From Acidovorax delafieldii 2AN (GTDB taxonomy: Bacteria > Pseudomonadota > Gammaproteobacteria > Burkholderiales > Burkholderiaceae_C), in assembly GCF_000175235.1 (NCBI RefSeq), contig NZ_ACQT01000013.1, forward strand, positions 1 through 47,530: a stretch of 47,530 nucleotides of DNA, read 5' to 3'. This document shows, one piece after another, positions 43,260 to 47,530 of this stretch (its first letter is position 1; every line of letters starts with the position of its first letter). The notes under the pieces were generated by a model, which worked only from the letters and a program-made list of their open reading frames with translations, had not been told where the DNA came from and did not search any database. The translations under genes were made by a program, and so were the position numbers.

Positions 43260-45593
43260 ATGAACATGCATGCACACCATCATCACGGCAGTCACCCTCC
43301 AGCCGAGCCAGCCCCGCCATCGGAGCTGAAGGATCCGGTGTGCGGCATGACCGTCACGGAGCAGTCTGAACACAAATTGACGCACGAAGGTCGGCCCTAT
43401 TATTTCTGTAGCGCCAAGTGCCAAGGAAAGTTCGCGGCAAACCCACTGCAGTACCTTGTACCTACAGCACCCGCGGACACCGCGCCAGAGCCTGCCGGCA
43501 CCATCTATACGTGCCCCATGCACCCCGAGGTGCGGCAGGATCATCCTGGCACCTGTCCCAAGTGCGGTATGACATTGGAGCCCATCATTCCGCTGGACGG
43601 GGAAGAAAACCATGAGTTGAAGGATTTTCAGCGCCGCTTCTGGTGGACGCTGCCCTTTACGGTCATCGTCACCGTTCTTGCCATGTTCGGCCATCGACTC
43701 GGATGGTTTGACATGAAAGTGCAAACCTGGGTTGAACTGGCGCTGTCGCTGCCTGTTGTTTTGTGGACTGGCTGGCCATTCTTCGTACGCGGTTGGCAGT
43801 CACTCGTCCATCGCAGTCCCAACATGTGGACATTGATTAGCTTAGGTACGGGCGCGGCCTTTCTCTACAGCCTCGTGGCCACCGTGGCGCCGGGCGTTTT
43901 CCCGGATTCGTTCATCTCCCTGGGGCGTGTGGCGGTCTACTACGAGGCGACAGTGGTCATCATCTCGCTGACCATGCTGGGCCAGATCATCGAGTTGAAG
44001 GCCCGTTCACAAACTTCTGCGGCGATCAAGGCGCTGCTCGGTTTGGCACCCAAGACGGCACGTCGCATCAATGCGGACGGCAGCGAAGAAGACGTACCGC
44101 TGAGCAATGTTCACGTCGGTGACCTGTTGCGCATCCGCCCCGGCGAGAAAGTGCCGGTCGACGGCGTTGTGACTGAAGGCAGCAGTGCGGTCGATGAATC
44201 GATGCTGACCGGCGAGCCTGTGCCGGTGACCAAACGCCTTGGTGACAAGGTGATTGGCGCCACGATGAACACCAGTGGTGCCTTGGTGATGCGCTCCGAG
44301 AAAGTCGGTGCGGCCACCATGCTGTCGCAGATTGTTCAGATGGTGGCCAATGCCCAGCGCTCGAAGGCGCCCATGCAGCGCATGGCGGATGTGGTGGCAG
44401 GCAAATTCGTGGTGGTGGTGGTGCTCATCGCCATTGCCACCTTCTTTGTCTGGGGCGTTTTCGGTCCGGAACCTAGCTGGGTGTTTGGATTGATCAACGC
44501 AGTGGCCGTGCTGATCATCGCGTGCCCCTGTGCGCTGGGACTGGCCACGCCCATGTCGGTGATGGTGGCCACAGGGCGTGCTGCGACACAGGGAGTGCTG
44601 TTCCGTGACGCTGGCGCCATCGAGAAAATGCGCGAGGTGGACACGCTGATAGTGGACAAGACAGGAACGCTGACCGAAGGCAAGCCCGCTTTCGATACGG
44701 CAGTGGCTGCCCCTGGCTTTACAGCGGATGAAGTGCTGCGTCTTGCGGCCAGTTTGGACCAAGGCAGCGAACATCCTTTGGCAGAGGCCATCGTCAGCGC
44801 AGCACGCGCCAAGGGCCTGGAACTGATCAAGCCGCTTGATTTCGAGTCCGGCAGCGGCATCGGCGTGCGCGGCATGGTCGATGGCAAGCATCTGGTGTTG
44901 GGCAACACCGCATTGATGCAGCAGGAGGGCGTGGCCACTGATGCGCTCAAGATCGATGGCGAGCGTCTGCGCAGTGAAGGCGCCAGCGTGATGCATCTGG
45001 CCGTGGACAGACAACTGGCTGGAATCTTGGCCGTGACCGATCCCATCAAGGCCACCACGCTTGAAGCTATCAAAACATTGCACGCCAGCGGCTTGCGCAT
45101 CGTGATGGCGACTGGCGATGGTTTGACCACCGCCAGGGCCGTGAGTGCAAAACTGGGAATCGACGAGGTGCATGGCGAAGTCAAGCCCGCCGACAAACTG
45201 GCGCTTGTGGAGCGGCTCCAAAAAGAGGGCCGCATTGTCGCCATGGCCGGCGATGGCATCAACGATGCGCCTGCGTTGGCCAAGGCCGATGTCGGCGTGG
45301 CCATGGGCACGGGAACCGATGTGGCCATGAACAGTGGGCAGGTCACGCTAGTCAAAGGCGACCTGCGCGGAATCACTGCGGCGCGTGATATTTCCACTGA
45401 CACTGTCCGAAACATGCGCCAGAACCTCCTGTTCGCCTTTCTCTACAACGGCCTCGGGGTACCGATTGCGGCAGGCGTGCTGTACCCGTTCACCGGGTGG
45501 TTGTTGTCCCCGCTGATCGCGGCACTGGCCATGAGCCTGAGCTCGGCCTCGGTGATATTCAATGCGCTGCGTTTGCGGCGCGGAAAAAGATGA
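43260..45593 (+). CDS. copA: copper/silver-translocating P1B-type ATPase with YHS and heavy-metal-binding domains
   Basis: The 777-residue exporter pumps Cu(I)/Ag(I) out of the cytoplasm. It begins with a His-rich stretch (HAHHHHGSH), then a YHS domain (DPVCGMTV...YYFCSAKC, about residues 25-62) and a heavy-metal-binding zinc-ribbon-like domain (YTCPMHPEV...CPKCGM, 83-104). The core follows: actuator TGEP, membrane metal site CPC at 422-424, phosphorylation site DKTGTLT starting at Asp466, SEHPLAEA in the nucleotide domain, and [10 protein letters not shown]. An N-terminal HMA domain is absent, as in SilP-like pumps. It sits with the HMA protein and DUF2933-like genes in one operon. Confidence 0.94.
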   Translation: MNMHAHHHHGSHPPAEPAPPSELKDPVCGMTVTEQSEHKLTHEGRPYYFCSAKCQGKFAANPLQYLVPTAPADTAPEPAGTIYTCPMHPEVRQDHPGTCPKCGMTLEPIIPLDGEENHELKDFQRRFWWTLPFTVIVTVLAMFGHRLGWFDMKVQTWVELALSLPVVLWTGWPFFVRGWQSLVHRSPNMWTLISLGTGAAFLYSLVATVAPGVFPDSFISLGRVAVYYEATVVIISLTMLGQIIELKARSQTSAAIKALLGLAPKTARRINADGSEEDVPLSNVHVGDLLRIRPGEKVPVDGVVTEGSSAVDESMLTGEPVPVTKRLGDKVIGATMNTSGALVMRSEKVGAATMLSQIVQMVANAQRSKAPMQRMADVVAGKFVVVVVLIAIATFFVWGVFGPEPSWVFGLINAVAVLIIACPCALGLATPMSVMVATGRAATQGVLFRDAGAIEKMREVDTLIVDKTGTLTEGKPAFDTAVAAPGFTADEVLRLAASLDQGSEHPLAEAIVSAARAKGLELIKPLDFESGSGIGVRGMVDGKHLVLGNTALMQQEGVATDALKIDGERLRSEGASVMHLAVDRQLAGILAVTDPIKATTLEAIKTLHASGLRIVMATGDGLTTARAVSAKLGIDEVHGEVKPADKLALVERLQKEGRIVAMAGDGINDAPALAKADVGVAMGTGTDVAMNSGQVTLVKGDLRGITAARDISTDTVRNMRQNLLFAFLYNGLGVPIAAGVLYPFTGWLLSPLIAALAMSLSSASVIFNALRLRRGKR

Positions 45594-45613
45594 CCTCGTA
45601 GTTCGGAGGAATG

Positions 45614-47452
45614 ATGAAAACCCCCACGTCACCACAAAAACCTCGGACCTCTCAACGCACCACGGCGGGGGGTAAGGAAGCAGCGGTGCAAGGGACGCAC
45701 CGCCAGGCAGAGGATCTACCACCGACCGTCTTGGATCATTCCGAGGAGTTGTTGAAGTCTGCGCCACAGGATGCGTCCAGTGGCATGAAAAGAGCAGCTG
45801 AAGCACCCTCGACGCAGGACTATTTCGATTACCAGCGCGATTTCTTCGAACGCACCATCCTGTTCTGGGACACGCTTCGCCAGCGCGCGAACAACATGCT
45901 GGAGCACGAGCGAGCCGGATTGCCGCCGCTTCTGGACTTCAAGTATGAAACGCTGCTGGACGCGCGCAGCTTCGATCGGCCCGTCAACTATGCACTGCTA
46001 CGCATCACGGAAATCGACGGGCATTGCTGGGAAGACTGCGTGGACTCTGACAAACCGCCGGTCATCATCGTCGATCCACGCGCCGGGCATGGCCCCGGCA
46101 TTGGCGGCTTCAAGCGCGACTCCGAAGTCGGGATGGCCATGCGCGAAGGCCATCCGGTTTATTTCGTGATTTTCTTTCCAGAGCCGGCTTTGGGGCAGAC
46201 CTTGGCAGACGTGTTGCATGTGCTGCGGCGTTTCGTCGAAGAGGTCGCATTACGCCATCCTGGCAATCCTCCTGTTCTTTATGGCAACTGCCAGGCCGGG
46301 TGGGCGGTGACGCTGCTGTCCGCAGACTGCGCCGGTCTGGTCGGACCGGTGGTGCTCAATGGCTCACCTTTGTCGTATTGGGCGGGCGAGTCCGGTGTCA
46401 ATCCGATGCGTCTTTCCGGAGGTCTCCTTGGCGGCAGCTGGTTGGCGCATCTGACGGCCGACCTGGGCAATGGCCGGTTTGACGGGGCCTGGCTAGCGCA
46501 GAATTTCGAGAACCTCAAGCCCGAAAAGGCCATTTGGGAGAAGTACGCCCAACTCTTCACCAACGTTGACAGCGAGCAGGCGCGCTTTCTGGAGTTCGAA
46601 CGCTGGTGGAACGGTTTTTATTTCCTGAGCCGAGAAGAGATTCTCGCGATCGTTGAGAATTTGTTCATCGGCAACCAGCTTGAGCAGGGTGTTTTCCAGA
46701 TTTGCTTGGGTTGTACTGCTGACCTGAGGCGGATCAAGAATCCAATCGTCATCTTTGCATCTTACGGCGACAACATCACGCCACCGCACCAGGCGCTTGG
46801 GTGGATCCCCGCTGTCTATAGTGACACCGAGGATCTCAAGCGGGCAGGGCAGCGAATCGTTTACCTCACGAACCGGCATGTCGGCCATCTAGGCATTTTT
46901 GTCTCTGCTGGGGTGGCTCGTCTGGAGCACCGGGCGATCCTGGAGAGCCTGGCTGAGATTGAGGCGCTGGCACCGGGCCTCTATGAGATGAAGATCGACA
47001 ACCCGTCCGGGAACCCGGACTGCCATAAGCCCACTTACAGCATTCGCTTTGAATCCCGTCAGGTTGAAGACCTGAAAACGGATTACCCGCAAGAAGCTTT
47101 TGAGCGCGTGAAACAGGTCTCGACATTCAACGAGGTGCTTTACCGGGCATTCGTCAGTCCCTGGGCGCAAACGCTGTCCACGCCCTGGACAGCCGAAGTG
47201 CTCAAGTGGCTCCATCCAATGCGCAGCAGCAGATATTTGTTTTCAGAAACACTTAATCCGTGGATGAAAGGGGTCAGTGTGTTGGCCGAACCCCTCGCCA
47301 GGAGCCGACAACCGCTTGCGCCGCATCACCCGTTGATTGAGCGTGAGCGTGAAGCTGCAGGACAAGTTACTCATGCGCTGGGACGACTGCGTGAAGGCCG
47401 CGACGCTGCGGTTGAGCAAGCGTTTCGTCTGATGTTTCAACGCCCTGATTAG
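45614..47452 (+). CDS. DUF3141 protein, PhaC-like alpha/beta-hydrolase fold
   Basis: The 612-residue protein has a Ser/Thr/Pro-rich N terminus of about 60 residues, then FDYQRDFFERTILFWDTLRQ, typical of PHB-synthase relatives. The hydrolase core contains VIIVDPRAGHGPGIGGFK, the nucleophile elbow YGNCQAGW (Cys near residue 226, like the GxCxG box of PhaC), and GHLGIFVSAG carrying a possible catalytic His. The family is annotated as DUF3141 and its substrate is unknown. GGAGG at 45605-45609 leaves four bases to ATG 45614 but only one to ATG 45611, so I prefer the second. It follows the ATPase after 20 bases and may be cotranscribed. Confidence 0.82.
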   Translation: MKTPTSPQKPRTSQRTTAGGKEAAVQGTHRQAEDLPPTVLDHSEELLKSAPQDASSGMKRAAEAPSTQDYFDYQRDFFERTILFWDTLRQRANNMLEHERAGLPPLLDFKYETLLDARSFDRPVNYALLRITEIDGHCWEDCVDSDKPPVIIVDPRAGHGPGIGGFKRDSEVGMAMREGHPVYFVIFFPEPALGQTLADVLHVLRRFVEEVALRHPGNPPVLYGNCQAGWAVTLLSADCAGLVGPVVLNGSPLSYWAGESGVNPMRLSGGLLGGSWLAHLTADLGNGRFDGAWLAQNFENLKPEKAIWEKYAQLFTNVDSEQARFLEFERWWNGFYFLSREEILAIVENLFIGNQLEQGVFQICLGCTADLRRIKNPIVIFASYGDNITPPHQALGWIPAVYSDTEDLKRAGQRIVYLTNRHVGHLGIFVSAGVARLEHRAILESLAEIEALAPGLYEMKIDNPSGNPDCHKPTYSIRFESRQVEDLKTDYPQEAFERVKQVSTFNEVLYRAFVSPWAQTLSTPWTAEVLKWLHPMRSSRYLFSETLNPWMKGVSVLAEPLARSRQPLAPHHPLIEREREAAGQVTHALGRLREGRDAAVEQAFRLMFQRPD

Positions 47453-47530
47453 TTTTTATACGTCCTGGACATGATGGAATAAAACGGTGACGGCAATACC
47501 GGACGCCCAAAGCAGACATAACCCTGTTCT
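47453..47530. other. right edge of the window
   Basis: I see no gene or clear terminator in the last 78 bases. A T-run (47453-47457) follows the stop codon but without a stem upstream. The island continues past the window, so its right boundary is not visible. Confidence 0.3.

Overview
The window looks like chromosomal DNA of a betaproteobacterium of the order Burkholderiales, most likely family Comamonadaceae (Acidovorax/Delftia-like). The reasons are the high G+C content, the protein sequences of the spc and alpha ribosomal operons, a GlpSTPQUV-type glycerol ABC transporter, and short palindromic intergenic repeats that I remember as typical of this family. No database search was possible, so family names rest on motif recognition.

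Left part (1-13483), housekeeping and glycerol use: the 3' end of an unidentified gene, ubiA, and convergent proC. A glycerol regulon follows. On the minus strand are glpR (DeoR-type repressor) and glpK (glycerol kinase). Divergent on the plus strand are glpS-glpT-glpP-glpQ-glpU-glpV (ABC importer) and glpD (glycerol-3-phosphate dehydrogenase). Together they import glycerol, phosphorylate it and oxidise it to dihydroxyacetone phosphate. The two ATPases carry complementary motif defects, which predicts one working and one degenerate ATP site. The divergent promoter region holds repeated sequences that could be operators.

Middle (13484-22693), core translation: a sigma70-like promoter and a structured leader precede rplN-rplX-rplE-rpsN-rpsH-rplF-rplR-rpsE-rpmD-rplO-secY-rpmJ-rpsM-rpsK-rpsD-rpoA. 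A new promoter, an attenuator-like leader and rplQ follow, then initiator tRNA-fMet and a strong terminator. infA is not present between secY and rpmJ.

Right part (22694-47530), an accessory island starting directly after tRNA-fMet. Its first half is a mosaic of defence genes and broken genes: a HAD-fold protein, an OLD-family ATPase/TOPRIM nuclease, an integron-type integrase remnant, and a compact three-gene operon. That operon encodes a ThsB-like TIR protein, a small multi-spanning membrane protein and a DUF4062 (TIR-like) protein, and it is the best candidate for an undescribed immune system. Then come an IS21 istA remnant, a gene fragment cut by it, an hsdR tail and a histidine-kinase tail. 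A deleted Tn4371/RP4-like conjugation module follows (relaxase tail, trbF head, trbL, trbK-like, trbJ, trbE tail, traG head, eexN), and then a LysR gene with an in-frame amber codon.

The last 9 kb is a copper/silver resistance cluster: a two-component system on the minus strand, then on the plus strand a cupredoxin remnant, a CusF-like chaperone, a Met-rich periplasmic protein, two small His-rich membrane proteins, an isoprenylcysteine-methyltransferase-like membrane protein, an HMA metallochaperone, a P1B-type ATPase with YHS and heavy-metal-binding domains, and a DUF3141 PhaC-like protein.
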